Of a DNA stretch of 64,000 bases, positions 26,251 through 38,219 are shown one piece after another. The notes below the pieces were generated by a model. It saw only the letters and a list, made by a program, of their open reading frames with translations, made no database searches and was not told the DNA's origin. Made by a program: the position numbers and the translations under genes. The first letter of the stretch is position 1. The number at the start of each line of letters is the position of its first letter. The stretch comes from Amaranthus tricolor (lineage: Eukaryota; Streptophyta; Magnoliopsida; Caryophyllales; Amaranthaceae): NCBI RefSeq assembly GCF_026212465.1, contig NC_080063.1, positions 3,931,478 to 3,995,477 on the forward strand, in the 5' to 3' direction.

Positions 26251-26313
26251 AGTATATAATATATCCTAAGACTTCAGCTTAAACTTTTCGTTAAGTTGGT
26301 TCGTTCCTTGACA
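26251..26313 (+). mobile_element. TRIM family B LTR fragment
   Basis: Reads AAGTATATAATATATCCTAA, GACTTCAGCTTAAACTTTTC and ends TTGACA, the LTR order seen at 54255 and 40973. No internal region follows, so it is a fragment or decayed solo LTR. Confidence 0.55.
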
Positions 26314-27076
26314 AGACATACATCAATTTTTCGTTATGCAACAATAAGATATTTAACATCATTTTTATCGGTACTCTTTGTATCCAACACAATGTTTTTA
26401 CCCAATGCAATGCATTTTTGTAAAAATAAATTTTTTAAAATTATTTTTAAATTTAAAATAAATAAGAAATTGCTTTTAAAAAAATTTAATAATAAAAAAT
26501 TCAAAGGTTAATTACATAAAGTCAAAATAAAAATCCAAATTAAACAGTCTTACCTTATTAAAGTCACCTAAATCTGACAACTTAATTATAATTAGATGTG
26601 TTTAAATTAGATTTGATAACTTAACATTTATTTTATTTTAAAAATTGTTGATTTCGTACAAGTTTCTTTTAAGCCAAATTTTTTACTGAGATTAATTTCA
26701 ATTTTACATGATCTATATTTGATAAAAATTCTATAAAGTATTTTATTTAAAATTTTTATAATGAAAATAAATTTTATTTTCAATTAAGAATTAATTAATG
26801 AAAGCCCTAAATGGGAGAGAGGGTAGAGAGAGAAAGGCAATAATCCCGGGAATAAGGGTGGACAAATTAAAGTCGGAAGGGACATGCCATAATGCAGCCC
26901 TCGTGATAGGGATGCTGCTTCCACTTCCTCCACGGAGTATTTAATTAAATGCATTCAACCTTATTCTTGCCATTTCTTTTCTTTTAATCTTAAATAAATA
27001 TCGGTTTCAGATTATTTCTGCTCAAAACATGCTTTCATTGTCCCCTGGAGATTTCTGCGGCGCCCTTTTTTTAAAC
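26314..27076. other. AT-rich intergenic DNA
   Basis: No gene recognised. A purine-rich, less AT-rich patch lies at about 26810-26940 (GGGAGAGAGGGTAGAGAGAG). Confidence 0.45.
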
Positions 27077-27213
<137 letters not shown>

Positions 27214-27539
27214 GGATGGGGGTATTAATGGGAGCGGATCCATAATTTGAATGATTAAATTACACTAGCTTATTTTTCCTTTTTGGCGCCATAATTCAAA
27301 CTAGAATGTCATTCATGTAACGGTCTACACCCAAGGAAGCTCTTGAAAACCAGTTTGAGTGTGGTTTTGAATATGTGCAACAAGGCATCCTAAATAAATT
27401 GTATTATATTAGTTTTAATTTGACTTATTCACATGGTTTTTGGTCCTAAATTTTTAAAAAAAATATAAAATAAATATAATCTCAAAAATAAACTTGAAAG
27501 AGTGAACAAACTTAACACGTTTTTTTATATGTTTGTTTT

Positions 27540-27905
27540 GTTATAGTCTATAACAAATATAAAATATAACATAACTTAAAACCTCAATTCAACCATCAAC
27601 TTAATGTTTTGGTTGAATTGGTTTGTTGACATGGTATTCGAGTCGATAGTGGGATCAAAAATTTTAAAATGGTAGGTCCGAAAAGAATGTTATTCATACC
27701 CTAATTGATTACTCCCACATGCGAACTTGGCGGGGTTCGCATGTGAGGGGAGTGTTGGGATGGTTTATCCCACATCGACAAATTCAAGATGATGTGCACA
27801 CTTTATAAGTTATTGAGTCCTTCCCATTGTCATAGGAGTATGATTTTGAGATAGTATATATTTCATTGGCTTATAAAGTATGTGCACCTCATATTTCCCC
27901 GTTAA
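27540..27905 (+). mobile_element. TRIM, family A, with PBS, PPT and 3' LTR start
   Basis: The 5' LTR part ends GGTTTGTTGACA at 27631. A Met-tRNA-like primer site TGGTATTCGAG follows directly (27632-27642). A purine tract TGAGGGGAG (27744-27752) leads into a second LTR at 27753 reading TGTTGGGATGGTTTATCCCA. The internal region is only about 120 bp and cannot code. The LTR is matched at 50065-50215 by the block CACATCGA..TGCACACTTTATAA. Both LTRs look truncated at their outer ends. Confidence 0.8.
27716..27745. repeat. Perfect hairpin inside the TRIM
   Basis: CACATGCGAAC and its exact reverse complement GTTCGCATGTG, 11 bp each, flank an 8-base loop just before the purine tract. Confidence 0.85.
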
Positions 27906-28429
27906 TATATTAATAATCACAATAATTTCAGCCCAATTTAACATGTTTACCTCTCAATATTTTCTTTTTTGGTTGTGAACCTAAATTTTTTTTTTAATTT
28001 CGTATAATGTCATTTTCTCTTTTTATCTCGTCAATATTGTATTTTCTAATTTTTTTTATCCTAATTTTCCAACTATAATTTAATAAGATATTATATTGTT
28101 CACTTTAATCTTCAATTGTCTCATGATTATGAGACTTGGTGAGATAGTCTAAAATTAGACATAGTCCAAACTATTCTTATTTCTTATTGTGCACCCTTCT
28201 CTAATATTCCATTTATAAATCCACACTTCTCAATTACATCTCTAACTTACCCTCTTTGAATTTAAAGTTGGTGCATACTATTTTAATATACACTAAAATT
28301 TATACAAGTCCAACTCATTAGATTAGCAATAGTCCAATCATCCAATACCATCATGGTCCATGGATGAGCTTACAAGTCAAGTACGTCCCAATTCCAATAC
28401 TTTCTCCGTCACTTGTAATATTTTATTTT
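27906..28429. other. AT-rich intergenic DNA
   Basis: No gene or element boundary recognised. Confidence 0.45.
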
Positions 28430-28557
28430 TTCACACAGTCTAATGTACTGATTCAATCCTTAATATTTATAATTATGCATAATAAAAATTTAATATTAAT
28501 AATCTTTGCATTATGACGAATCAAATAAAATCTCATTTGATCATGTTTTAACTTTAT
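28430..28557 (+). repeat. Dispersed AT-rich repeat, family D
   Basis: Has TTATAATTATGCATAATAAA, ATTATGACGAATCAAATAAA and ATCTCATTTGATCATGTTTT, matching about 34130-34200 and 38260-38350. Confidence 0.5.
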
Positions 28558-28735
28558 TATCATCATCATTCTACCCAGTGTATTCCACTCATAGAAGAAC
28601 TATCGACAGGGTCTAGGGAGGGAAGGACGGCGACAACTCATACCTATAAAGGAGAGCGCGGTCAAAGGAGTCCCCCGGCTCAAGAAAGATAGGAAAAGTA
28701 GCCACACGGAAAAAATAAAATAAATGCATATAAAT
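28558..28735 (-). mobile_element. SINE-like fragment
   Basis: On the minus strand it begins near TTGAGCCGGGGGACTCCTTT, passes CCCTCCCTAGACCCTGTC, and ends ACACTGGGTAGAATGATGAT with a short GAT-type tail at 28558. A common plant SINE type ends in ACACTGGGT plus such a simple repeat. The promoter-bearing head is missing or too decayed to see. The assignment is by memory of that layout. Confidence 0.5.
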
Positions 28736-28969
28736 AAAATAAATAGATGATGGATAAATTGTCCATAATTTTCAATGTTACAAGTAATCTAAAACTGAGG
28801 AAATATAAAGTTAAATTACATTGCTCTCTTTACAATCAATAATATCGGTAGATACATTATTTTAGAAAAACATTTAGCAAATATAAAATATGTTGATGGG
28901 TAAAATTGTAATTTCAGTTAGGTATGTCATTAAAAATCGTTGGTTATTTATAATATTTACAAATTATTG

Positions 28970-29100
28970 TGAAAGACGGTATTTTCAAAAGACGTATTAG
29001 ATACATAGGCTAAATAATCTAATTAATATAAATTAAAAAAAATAAAATTATAGATCTTTTATTTTGTGATCGTCTCTTTGTCTTTGAGAGACATCTCTCG
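28970..29100 (-). repeat. MITE-like repeat, family C
   Basis: Left end GTGAAAGACGGTATTTTC, inner ACATAGGCTAAATAATC and right end GTGATCGTCTCTTTGTCTTT; matches 600-775 in reverse complement. Confidence 0.5.
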
Positions 29101-29479
29101 TAGAAATAGTTGATATATATCTATAGAGATACAAAAAGATATTGCCAAGTTACCATTATAATTAAGGGCCCATCGTAGACAAAATATCTTAGAAAGTATA
29201 AGTATGGGCTCAGTTGTGCTCCAGATGGCATCCAGAAATGATAAAATTACCTCTTCATTTCATCAAAGCGTTACTTTTTGATACCCAAAAAATAAAATTT
29301 CATGGGTCCCACCAAGATATTGTCCAAACATTGAGGACATTTAACGCTACCACGATTATGGCCGCGTCCCAACCGTAGGATTCGGCGGGAATCTGAACCC
29401 TCTCCCGCCATTAATTGCACATCTCTAACGACACCGTATCATCAGTAACAGTTACATAATAAATAAGCTGTATATATTA
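29101..29479. other. Less AT-rich intergenic patch
   Basis: No gene recognised. 29340-29440 is richer in GC and holds GGCGGGAA (29382-29389) and CTCCCGCCATT nearby, which resemble E2F sites but face no recognisable gene. Confidence 0.35.
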
Positions 29480-29750
29480 CCTCATTTACATTTTAAGCAA
29501 TTTAATGGTTATTTTGATGGTTTGTATTTTAAATCAAGTGCAATTAAAAATTATAAAAGTTAATTTTATTAATTTGTGCGATTAGATTATTTACATAAGA
29601 TATTATTTTATAAGTTATGTGCCATATAATGAAAAATTATAAAAAAAACTAGTATTATAAAATTATGCAATCAGACATTTCAAATAAAATTACCATAATT
29701 TATATTTTTTCTTAAATATCAACCATAATATCTAAAATAAGCTTCCAAAA
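29480..29750 (+). repeat. Dispersed AT-rich repeat, family D
   Basis: Carries TTTTAAGCAATTTAATGG, ATTAAAAATTATAAAAGTTA, then CAATCAGACATTTCAAATAA and TTTTTTCTTAAATATC, ending CTAAAATAAGCTTCC. The last blocks match the end of the copy at 55575-55805 (AATATATAAAATAAGCTTC). Confidence 0.6.
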
Positions 29751-29764
29751 TAAATACTACTGAT

Positions 29765-29990
29765 ATTTTATGAGCAGCTAGTCTCTTGAGAGACGTATCT
29801 CAAGTCCAGCCTATTAAAGATTAATAATACCTACTTACCGTATTTTTAATGCACACTTACATTATCCTTAATGCTTACTACTTTACATATCTTAAATGTC
29901 TACTTATAATATTTTAAATAATATATAATGAATAGGCCCAATTAAAGATGGTCTCTCAAAAAAATCGTCTCTCATATTTTATGAGATCTA
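29765..29990 (+). repeat. MITE-like repeat, family B, best-preserved copy
   Basis: Left end AGTCTCTTGAGAGACGTATC and right end GGTCTCTCAAAAAAATCGTC form inverted GAGAGAC/GTCTCTC repeats. In between are AAGTCCAGCCTATTAAAGAT and repeated TTAATGCTTACT-like blocks. Non-coding, about 225 bp. A clean TSD was not found. Confidence 0.7.
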
Positions 29991-30499
29991 ATTAGAGTGA
30001 TAGCTTTGATTAAGTGACTTTATCAACTACTTTTATTAGTTGATTTTATGATCTGGTTTGATTATCTAATTTTAAACTCAGTCTTATGAATAAATTGTAC
30101 TCAACAATAGTTTATTAATAATTAAATTGTTTCAGTCTAATCATTTAAACAGAAAAAAATAGTTTCAATCAGGTAAATAATTTATCGAATACAAGTATTT
30201 TATATATTAACTTTTTAACCATCAACCCTCTAATTATGTTAAAAATAAGATAACTTTTCAATAAATTATTTTTATTAAACAATTCAAAATATTTCAGAAT
30301 GGATGCTATTCGTGTTTGTTGGTCCAACTTTTTAAACTTGATTATTATAAGTTATAACTTGAGTAATAAAGTAGCACGTTCAAGGAGCTGACACATGTCA
30401 ACATCGTGCCAGGACATGGTGAAGATCGTGCGGTGGAATGCAAGTTTCTGAAATACTTCTGATGTTTCACCATAAGCTCATCAAAATTATTTCAATCGC
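29991..30499. other. AT-rich intergenic DNA
   Basis: No gene recognised. Confidence 0.5.
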
Positions 30500-30792
30500 A
30501 TTGAAACCTAGGTTGCACTAAAACGGACACGGACACGGACACGACACGGGTACGGGAAAACGCCAACTTAAAAATGGCGGACACGGGGACACGTAAATGC
30601 TAATATAATAAATATATCAAATTAAAGATAATTTTACAATCTTTCATTTCATATTTGTAAATAAACACTTTAAAATTAAAAAACTCACATAACATTCAAA
30701 TAAGTACCAAATAAACAACAGGAGTATTTAAAAATAGTCATACAAACCAAATCAAAGAAAACCAAATAAATAGGTAAATATAAGTTTGATCT

Positions 30793-33072
30793 TCACATAT
30801 CATCCATATGACATCCATCATCATCCTCCGCTACAAAAGTAGTTTCCAACTCGGGCTCATCAAGAGAAAGATCCGCCATGCCAAGGCAAATAGAATCTTC
30901 TAGATTTCCAAAGTCATCTCCTCCAACATCCCACAACCTTGTTCTTCCCTTGTTATAAGCCTCACCTCTCCTTGAAAGCAAACGAAGATTGTTATGAATG
31001 TACACCAAATCTTGAGCACGTTTTGGTGCAAGTTTGTTTCTAGTACATGAATGAATGAATTTATATGTGCTCCAATTCCTCTCACAACAAGAGGAAGATG
31101 ATGGTTGTCCTAACAACTTGAATGCTAATGCTTGAAGCATCGGAACTTGTGAGCCATAAGTTGCCCACCAATGCTTTGGAGCCATCATGTACATATCATT
31201 CAAGCACTCCGGTTCGGTAAATACACCACCATCTCTTGCCGAGAAAATAGCATACTCCATATTAACCTTTCTTCTATCTTCCAAGTTTTGAAACAATCTT
31301 CTGAAGCAATTAAATCTTTGTGTGGAAATTTCATTGTCAACATGTGGAGCAACTCTACCGGGGACCTCTTTAAGCCACACGTCACTATAATACCTTTTAA
31401 ATACATAAAAAAGAAGAGAATTTAGTTAATACATAATCTAATGCTTTAAACATTTAAACATACAATATGATCTCCTTTACCTTGGATTCAAAGAATGTGC
31501 CAAACAATGAAGTGGAGTGTTGCTTTTCTTCCAACGGCTAAGAAGTATTGTTTCGACCACACTAAAGAAAGAAGAATACTCATGCCTTTGTTTATGCTCA
31601 TGGTTATATATGATCTCCTTCACCTTTGAAATCATTGAATCCCATTTTTCATATACTAGATGAAGGGATGCTTTGTCGGTATCACATGCTCTTATCATTT
31701 CATAAATGGGACGAGTAAAATCAAGGATGTAATCAACGTTGTCCCACCAATCGTCATTTAAAATCTTTTCCCTCACAAGTGTAGCTTGTCCACGATGATC
31801 ATCACGATATGTGGACCAAGCCTCACTAACAACCATGGATTGAAGAGTTGGTTTAAGAAGTTTCATCCTCTTTAGCATGACAACTACCGAAGCGAAGCGA
31901 GTATCACCGACAGAAAGAAGCTTTAATGGAGAGAACTTATTAAATATAGCTAACCTCATTGAATGGTTCATTATGTAGTTTTTGATAAATAAAGCATCTC
32001 CATGAACTTCAGTTATCCAATGACACTCATCATAAACCTCCTCATTGTTTGAAACATTTTTAGCATTACAAATGTTTTTAAGAGCAAGGTTAAGAGTGTG
32101 AACAATGCATGCTGTCCAAAATATATGTGGATATCTACCCTCTATAAGTTCTCCAGCGGCCTTGCAATTGCTTGCATTATCAGTCAGAATTTGTACAACA
32201 AATTTGTCATCTCCAACTTCTTCAATGGCATCATTCAACAAACTAGCAATAAAGTCTTTATCCTTTACCTCTCCTGAGCAATCAACGGCCTTTAAGAATA
32301 GAGGACCAACTTCACAAGCTACCATGAGATTAATTAAAGGTCTCCTTTGTGGATCACTCCACCCATCACTCACTATACTTACTCCTTTTTCCCTCCAAGT
32401 AGCCTTTGTGGGTTCCAAAAGCCTTTCAACATTTTCTTTCTCTCTCTCTAACAAAGTGGTTCTCATTTTATTGTAACCAGGAGGCTTGTAACCAGGAATA
32501 TTATTTGTGGCAGCATAGTTGTATGAACTAACATAGTAAGGGTTTCGACAAAGGTTAAAAGGCAATCCCCCAGTAAAAAACATCCTTACTATCTCAGCAT
32601 CTAAGTTGTTTCGAGCTTGTATATCAAAAGCTTTGGTGATTGGGTTGTCAGATTTTCTTTTCTTGGCATATGAAGTTGGTGAAAGAGAAGTTTCGGAAGA
32701 CAAAGAATGACTAGGAAGTGGTGGTCTTTTTGGTTGTCTAGATTCTTTATATTGCTCAACTTGTCTTTCTAAGTTTCTCATTTGCATTTTATCCTCATTT
32801 GTTACATTAGGACATTGATTAATTCCACCTTTTGCAAGTCCCATCAAATGTGCTCTAACTCTAGTATATGAACCACTCTTTATTTGTTTGCAAAAGTTGC
32901 ATTGCCAAGTATAATTACCCCCACCTCCACTCATTTTTTCCCCTTTCACAACATATTTCCACAAAGGATAATAACAGAAATCACCCTCTTCATTTGTAGC
33001 ATCACCACTTACATTGCACGAATCAGAGCCACTAGCCCCGCTACTAGACATGATTGAACTCTTCAAATTCAA
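30793..33072 (-). CDS. hAT transposase (BED zinc finger, DUF659, dimerization domain), two exons
   Basis: Cuts and reinserts the surrounding element; acts in the nucleus. Exon 1 is 33072-31481 and exon 2 is 31393-30793. The joint reads CCAAG|GTAAAG ... TAAAAG|GTATTA, giving SLNPRYYSDVWLKEV, so 730 aa without a stop. An alternative start is the second Met at 33051 (MSSSGASGSD). A BED-type finger lies at about residues 35-90 (WQCNFCKQ, RVRAHLMG, NQC). The DUF659/RNase H-like core starts near 200: VSDGWSD (first Asp), ILTDNASNCKAAGE (second Asp), WTACIVHTLNLAL (CxxH). The C-terminal dimerization region has WWATYGSQVPMLQALAF, SSSCCERNWS (catalytic Glu) and an acidic tail. All key residues are present, so it may be active. 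Confidence 0.93.
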
Positions 33073-33104
33073 ACAACCACAATTAAAGATTTATAAACTC
33101 CATC

Positions 33105-33305
33105 AAATTCCAGTAATCAAATTCCATCACAGTAATTTCATCAAGATTTATAAACAACCACAACCAATACAATACAATACCAGTAATCAAATTCCATCAA
33201 ATTCCATCACAGTAATCAAATTGAAATCAAATATCCATCACAGTCCATCACAGTAATCAAATTGAAATCAAATATCCATCAAATTCCAGTAATCAAATTC
33301 CAGTA
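33105..33305. repeat. Degenerate short repeats in the hAT leader
   Basis: Interleaved copies of CAGTAATCAAATTCCATCA and AATTGAAATCAAATATCCAT lie upstream of the transposase start, inside the element. Confidence 0.75.
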
Positions 33306-33989
33306 AAAATAAATGTTAAAACAACAACTCAACAAGATTAAAAATTTAAGATTAACACTAAGATTAAAGATTAGAACAAGATTAATATTAGGATTTAGGA
33401 TAAAGATTGAAAATACCTGAAACAAAATCAAAAAAATCGATTTTTAGGGAAGCACTGGAGCACTGGAGCACTGGATTAATATTAGCCGTCGAGTGTTTGA
33501 GGAGCACTGGAGCAGACCACAGCACCACTCAATGAAGCCGTCGGTGGCGGTGGCGTGGTGGAGGAGCAGCCGTTTTAGGGTTAGAGGAGCAGGCGTGGTG
33601 GAGGCGTGAGTCCAGTAACTCAAAGTGAGATTTGAGATGAGAGTAAGTGAGAGTGAGAGAAGTGAGAGACTGAGAGTGAGAGTAGTGAAACTGAAAATCC
33701 GTGACCGCGTGGTAGAGGGGTTTATTTCTTCAGTTTTTTCAATTTTTTTTTTTTTTTTAAAACGACACGTGTCCCTTGCCGTGTCTCTAGCCGTGTCCGT
33801 CGCGTGTCCTTGTCGTGTCCACGTGTCCGAAAAAATATTAAAAAATTGGACACTTCATTTGGCGTGTCGGACACGGATTTTCGCGTGTCCGTCGCGTGTC
33901 CGTGTCCGACACGTGTCGGACACGCGACACGTCACACGCCAGCCGTGTCCGTGTTTCGTAGATTGAAACTATTACCAATATTAATACTA

Positions 33990-34230
33990 CTAAAATATTT
34001 AATACACCTTTCTATTTACTTTAGATGTCCCAGTGTGCCATTGTGTTTTGATTTATTTGTTTACGTACGTTTTCAATCTTAAGTATATTTAATTATTTTT
34101 AATTGTGCTTGATTAAAAGTTATAAAAAATTAATATTAATTAATATAATTTACAATATAATGAATCAAATAAGATTTCACTTGACTATACTTTAATTTAT
34201 AGATTAAAAATAAAATGCATAATAGGAGTG
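33990..34230 (+). repeat. Dispersed AT-rich repeat, family D
   Basis: Blocks AAAAGTTATAAAAAATTAAT, TAATGAATCAAATAAGATTT and CACTTGACTATACTTTAATT match 28430, 38220 and 55575. It lies immediately outside the hAT element. Confidence 0.55.
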
Positions 34231-34486
34231 CTTAATGAAGAGTGTTGACATTAAAGTGAACTAGATAAATTTCCATGTCAAGCACAATTTATGAATTATT
34301 TAAATATAAAATTAGAAATCCTATACGTGCGATTAAGTTATTATATGACTCTTAACTTTTCAAGTATCTTGAAACTATAAATAGATTTGTTTTAAAAATT
34401 GTAATAATATTACTATTAAATTAAGATTCATATTATTAATATTTTACTATATAAAACATAATCATAAAATAATGCACTAAATAATA

Positions 34487-34746
34487 CTTCCTCATATTCA
34501 TCCAACGTGTTTCATTTGACTTTTTAGCATTTTTTAGGTGGTCAAATAGGACAACATGTGAAAGAAAAAAATATAGTGTTTTTAAATTTTTATAGGGGTA
34601 AAGTTGGGTTAGTAAATGTAAAGATGTGAAAAAGCTAAGTTTAGTATGGTAAATTAGTAAAGGTAACGTACCCAAAATAGAAATGGGACATTTGGGATGG
34701 CTTAACTAAATAAGGAAATGAGACACTTAAGACGAATATAAGGGAG
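34487..34746. mobile_element. Stowaway-type MITE, diverged
   Basis: Left end CTTCCTCATATTCATCC and reversed right end CTCCCTTATATTCGTC are inverted repeats, with TA on both sides (34485-34486 and 34747-34748). Inner parts GGAAATGAGACACTTAAGAC and CGTGTTTCATTTGAC continue the pairing. 260 bp, non-coding. Confidence 0.82.
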
Positions 34747-34748
34747 TA

Positions 34749-36224
34749 TAGTTTATAAGTAATTACATAAAATGATAGAAAATTTCTACACATAAAAAAC
34801 AATATAAAAATAATTTAAATGTTCAATGTCTTTATAAAACCTTAAAATATACTTTAAGCCTAAAGAACATATTTTTTACTATAGTAATTAATATGTTATT
34901 CGATAATTATCCATTGTAATTAAAAGATATTACATATATTTAAATGATTGTATATGCCAAAAAATTAGTAGTAAATAAGGTAAAGTTTTAAAATCTTTTG
35001 TAATTAATCAATTAAACAAATCTAATCAGGAAGATATTACATGAGATGCTAAAAATATTTTCCTAATAAGAAAACAAAAAGAGCAAGAAAATTTTTATTA
35101 TAAAGTTGACATTTGTCCTAATCGTCTCTTCATTGTATATTGTATTATTTTTAACATACTTACCAAATCAATGATATTGATTAACATTTTAGTCACATTA
35201 TTTTACAAATTTTACAATATTATTCAAAAATTTATACTGGTCTATAAATTTAGGAACAATATTATTCTACAACTATTAAACAAATTTGGAAAGTAATTTT
35301 ACTATATTAAAATATTGTTTTCTTTTATTTTGGAAATAATATAGGAATCATACTGAAAAATAATAAAGCTATTCAAATCTTATTCTACACCTTAAATAAA
35401 TTATAGTATTTAGGAAAAGATTTTCAATAAATAATCAGCTGTCACGTCAGCATAATTGAGTGGGAGAATATTGAATGAAAGTTTGACATGTGTCAGTCTC
35501 GTTTCTTCATTAGTAATTTTTATAGAAGATTATAAATAGATAGATTATAGATTATAAATAGATATAGATAGAAAGGAATATTTATATAACATATTCTCTA
35601 TGTCCCTTAAAATAGCATCGTTTATTCATAATATAAATCCTTACTTAAAATGTGGTAATCAGAATTTGCTCGATGACAATGGAAATTAGGTTTAGTAATA
35701 AAAATTACTTTGATCAATCAACAATTATTTATCAATAATTTTTTTCCTAAATTAAAATGTAATGGAAGGAAGATTTGATTTAGTTTGACTTGACCTTTTT
35801 TAAACTAAAAGAATACTTTTCCATTTTGTTACATTTTTATTTTAAAATGTGTCAAAAATATTGCAATATTTTTCTTTTATGGAAATTTCTTTATAAACCT
35901 CTTTAATTGACATCATATTTCTCCTTTCATTTGATATCTTCCATACAATATATAGTTTTTGTATTATAATCGAATCAAATCCAATCATGTCTCGAAAAAG
36001 TGAATTTGCCGCAATGTAGAAAATTCAAAAAGACGACATTAAAAATAATATGTCAAAAAACAAATAAATTAATTTTAAAAATAATAAAATCATATAATAT
36101 AGAAGTATCATATCAAACTAGACTATTGTTACTACTCCTACTTTCTTCATAAGTTGGCTTATTTTACAATTAATGTCATATATAAAAGGATAATATTATA
36201 ATATTTTATATAATTTTGACAAAT
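34749..36224. other. AT-rich intergenic DNA
   Basis: No gene recognised. A short ATAGATTATAAATAGAT-type repeat lies at about 35525-35570. Confidence 0.45.
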
Positions 36225-36345
36225 TCTTGTATGAACAGTAGACTACAATAAGATGTGGTTTATACATGAATTAAATAGCATAGTAGTAGATTTCTTGTTT
36301 TTAAAGTCGTCTCACTGAAAGAAAATCTTTCACAAAATATAGCTA
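36225..36345 (-). repeat. MITE-like repeat, family C
   Basis: In reverse complement it reads GTGAGACGACTTTAAAAACA then ATGCTATTTAATTCATG, matching 640-715. Confidence 0.5.
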
Positions 36346-37209
36346 CAATTTTGTACAATTAGAAATATGAAATTAATTTTTATAGGAAAAAAATCCAAAC
36401 AAAAGGCATTGACGGTAGAACTTGACGATATCAGTTGAATTGGAGCTGAGACCGATTGAATTTATATCATATAACTTATAATAATTTTTATACATTTAAG
36501 TTATATGGTGTAAATTCAAAGTGATAAAACAGTTAACCAAGACGCACCCAAATGGTGCCACCTAAATTGGGCCCATTTGAAAACACTGCGTATAACCAGC
36601 AACGTGTTTTCTGATTGGGTGCATGTTAGCTTAAGATCAAAGTCTTCTTAAAGGGGACCCCATAGGAGGGTTCTACAACAGCATCTGGGACCGTTAATTA
36701 TTTTTTTAAACATACGTGGCCCTATCAAACGGTCGAACATGAAGCACCAATCAAGGAAGAGTAGGCCGGGTATGGGGGCCCATGAGCCCATATAAACAAC
36801 TTCAACGTGGCATTCTTATATTGTACTCTAAGTACCTAATGCCTAATAGTGATACCCCTTAGATAGCGGAAGTTGGAAGAATGTTTTTGATGGGTTTATT
36901 TACTTTACAACACATCATTTATTCCACTTTTAGGTTCAAATTTAGACACATTAAAAGGTTGGTTACCTATTTTAATCTCATGCTTTGTCTTTTGGGATAA
37001 ACAAAGGCATGCTTAGGGGATTGTTTTGGCTTAATACAACTATACTAACAAGGATGGAACACAATAGAGTTGTATTTCAAATAGAATATAAATTTTGTAT
37101 GTTGTATGTGAATAATCATAGAGGATTAGTTAGTTACGTATTCTTTAAACTTTTAAGTTTGGTTTATTGCGAGTTATGAATATCAGAAAAATTAATGGTG
37201 TATTAACAA
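36346..37209. other. Intergenic DNA with a less AT-rich patch
   Basis: No gene recognised. 36535-36800 is richer in GC than its surroundings (blocks such as GGGGACCCCATAGGAGGG and GCCGGGTATGGGGGCCCATG), which could be a decayed gene or promoter fragment; no reading frame supports either. Confidence 0.35.
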
Positions 37210-37415
37210 AAATTGAATTTATATCAATTTTGTATAATTATATCTTTTAGTCACCGTGTTTACTTCTACTAATCATAAATAAAGTTTGATATCAAATAAT
37301 TATTAATGTACAAGAAAAAATTATCATTTGAGATTTTATTGAATTTATACCAACTTCATATAATCGTATCTTTTATTCACTTTGTTTACCTTTTATACTA
37401 TTCATAATATCAATA
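37210..37415 (+). repeat. Local duplication, two diverged copies of about 75 bp
   Basis: TTGAATTTATATCAATTTTG..ATCTTTTAGTCACCGTGTTT near 37211 and TTGAATTTATACCAACTTCA..ATCTTTTATTCACTTTGTTT near 37338 share the same order of blocks. Confidence 0.65.
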
Positions 37416-38219
37416 TTTTCATAATTTTAACTCACTAACACTTGAAGATATTTATAGTCAAAGTAAAGCATTGAAAAAATGCAAAACTCTATATAGTGTG
37501 TGCAAGTGTTATTATGTAATTCCCTAATTGAGAAAAAAAGAATATACATTTTAAAAGATTGATGGTATTATCCATATCCACAAAATTCGTCTTCATTTAA
37601 AGGCAACTTATTTGTTTATAACTCCATAATTATGCACGCAGGTGTAGAGTGGTTTATGGATAGGGAGTATGCATGTTGTATTGTTGTGTAGAGTGCGTCA
37701 TGAGTAGGTGACTTTATGAAAAATTTCTGAGTGTGCATGAATATTGAAAAAAAAAGTGATCAGATAAAGACTTGTCTTAGTATGTGGCGTACTCTATAAC
37801 CCTCATAGGTGGTGCCGCCAAATTGAATAAGGTTGGTTGTTATAAATGGTATTAGAGAATTTCTACAACTTTTCTTGATTCAAAGGGTTACAATTAAGAA
37901 ACCTCATTTGCTAAGAACTACAATTTATTTTTAAGTGGACTAAGAAATACAAAGTTAAACGTGATAAATCTTGATTTAGTCTTGCGATATGTGACCTTAT
38001 GGCAAGTTATCAAGGTAGTTTTGCTAGCTAACTCGAATGAGATCAAGTGTTATATCTTCTTTTAAGGAGGCTCTTTATTAAAAATTATAGTTAAATATTT
38101 TTTTAACTATTCCTTTTTTAGCTAAACAAAAAATTGTATATAGTGATATGAATTTTTGATAAACAAAAATCATTGTCCCATACCCCTTCTATGTAACCTA
38201 TTTGTCCCATTAACTTTTT
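37416..38219. other. AT-rich intergenic DNA
   Basis: No gene recognised. Confidence 0.45.

Larger units (their letters stand above)
30508..33961 (-). mobile_element. Complete hAT element with 8-bp TSD
   Basis: Left end CTAGGTTGCACTAAAACGG and reversed right end CTACGAAACACGGACACGG are imperfect inverted repeats. The perfect 8-bp duplication ATTGAAAC flanks them (30500-30507 and 33962-33969). Subterminal stretches carry many GGACACGG/CCGTGTCC units on both sides (about 30530-30595 and 33765-33955), likely transposase-binding sites. Inside is one transposase gene on the minus strand with no visible break. The 3454-bp length is normal for autonomous plant hAT elements. Confidence 0.95.

Noticed and set aside
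33625..34082. Plus-strand frames of 92-113 codons rich in Val, Ser and Arg
   Set aside because: They translate the CCGTGTCC subterminal repeats at the right end of the hAT element.
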